Part shown: positions 63,869 to 64,000 of the stretch, in pieces
Layout of the letters: each line of letters begins with the position of its first letter
Position numbering within the stretch: the stretch's first letter is position 1
From: Paenibacillus amylolyticus
GTDB lineage: Bacteria; Bacillota; Bacilli; Paenibacillales; Paenibacillaceae
Assembly: GCF_003719335.1 (NCBI RefSeq)
Contig: NZ_RIAS01000009.1
Location: 124,001 to 188,000, forward strand
Direction: 5' to 3'
Length of the DNA: 64,000 bases
Position numbers and translations under genes: made by a program
Notes under the pieces: generated by a model
Databases searched by the model: none
Told to the model about the DNA's origin: nothing
The model's input: only the letters and a program-made list of their open reading frames with translations

Positions 63869-64000
63869 TTTTCGTTTCATTTCTTTTATCGAAGTGCCAA
63901 ATGTAAGATAGGTTAGTTTAATCTATAACGTTTGACTTATACGGCTCCTTGCAGCCGGGGGTTCAATAAGATAAAGTGAAGGATGCATATCCGATCATCG
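63869..64000. other. Start of the next intergenic region
   Basis: 132 bases after secA without a complete gene. prfB commonly follows secA in Bacilli, but its start is not visible before the window ends. An unpaired-tail hairpin (acggctccttgcagccgg region near 63950) lacks a T tract. Confidence 0.4.

Noticed and set aside
63869-64000. Start of prfB with its programmed frameshift
   Set aside because: Expected after secA but no start codon with binding site or matching coding sequence is visible before the window ends.

Overview
This 64 kb window reads as chromosome from a motile, spore-forming, S-layer-bearing member of the Bacillota, most probably Paenibacillus. The evidence is a degS-degU pair, comF genes, an alpha/beta-type small acid-soluble spore protein, a FliW-CsrA-flagellin module, CsaB-type wall pyruvylation with several SLH-domain proteins, and strong Bacillus-type ribosome binding sites. 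Nearly every gene is on the + strand. No tRNA, rRNA, CRISPR array or prophage was seen. The one mobile element is a group II intron.

Layout. 1-6.6 kb: wall and surface polysaccharide genes: 3' end of a phosphoglucomutase, a DUF5693-type membrane protein, csaB, a TagA/WecG-type glycosyltransferase, and tagO. 6.8-29 kb: surface-protein island. It holds an SLH protein with C-terminal anchors (6779-10684), a small unknown gene, a group II intron with a frameshifted maturase (about 11286-13204), the probable main S-layer protein with N-terminal SLH domains (13737-16682), an exported protein of unknown family, a small exported protein, an ssp gene, metK, a second C-terminal SLH protein and a secreted phosphodiester-glycosidase-type protein. 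29-31.6 kb: degS, degU and a small membrane protein. 31.7-35.5 kb: a 640 nt stretch without an intact gene, then comFA (with a glycine-rich GC-rich insert) and a frameshifted comFC. 35.8-39.8 kb: a giant exported protein of 14 fibronectin-III modules, with near-identical 483 bp tandem repeats.

40-59.2 kb: late flagellar block: yvyF, flgM, flgN, flgK, flgL, a DUF6470-type gene, fliW, csrA, hag, maf, a seven-gene legionaminic acid pathway (legB, legC, legG, legI, ptmE, legH, legF), then flaG, fliD, fliS, fliT. The nonulosonic acid genes plus Maf between flagellin and the filament-cap genes imply a glycosylated flagellin. 59.4-64 kb: csp, hpf and secA.

The genes cooperate in two themes. In the wall theme, TagO starts lipid-linked polymer synthesis, TagA-type transfer continues it, CsaB adds pyruvate ketals, and SLH domains of three proteins bind the pyruvylated polymer. 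In the flagellar theme, FlgM and sigma-D promoters time late genes. FliW and CsrA gate flagellin translation through a GGA-loop hairpin in the hag leader. FlgN, FliS and FliT act as chaperones, and Leg/Maf decorates the filament.

The least routine observations are tandem in-frame translation starts on the S-layer gene, a probable ATT start codon for fliW, the intron placed directly behind a terminator with a broken maturase, perfect palindromes near the com genes, terminator hairpins directly before the ribosome binding sites of comFA and fliW, and the 483 bp FN3 repeats.
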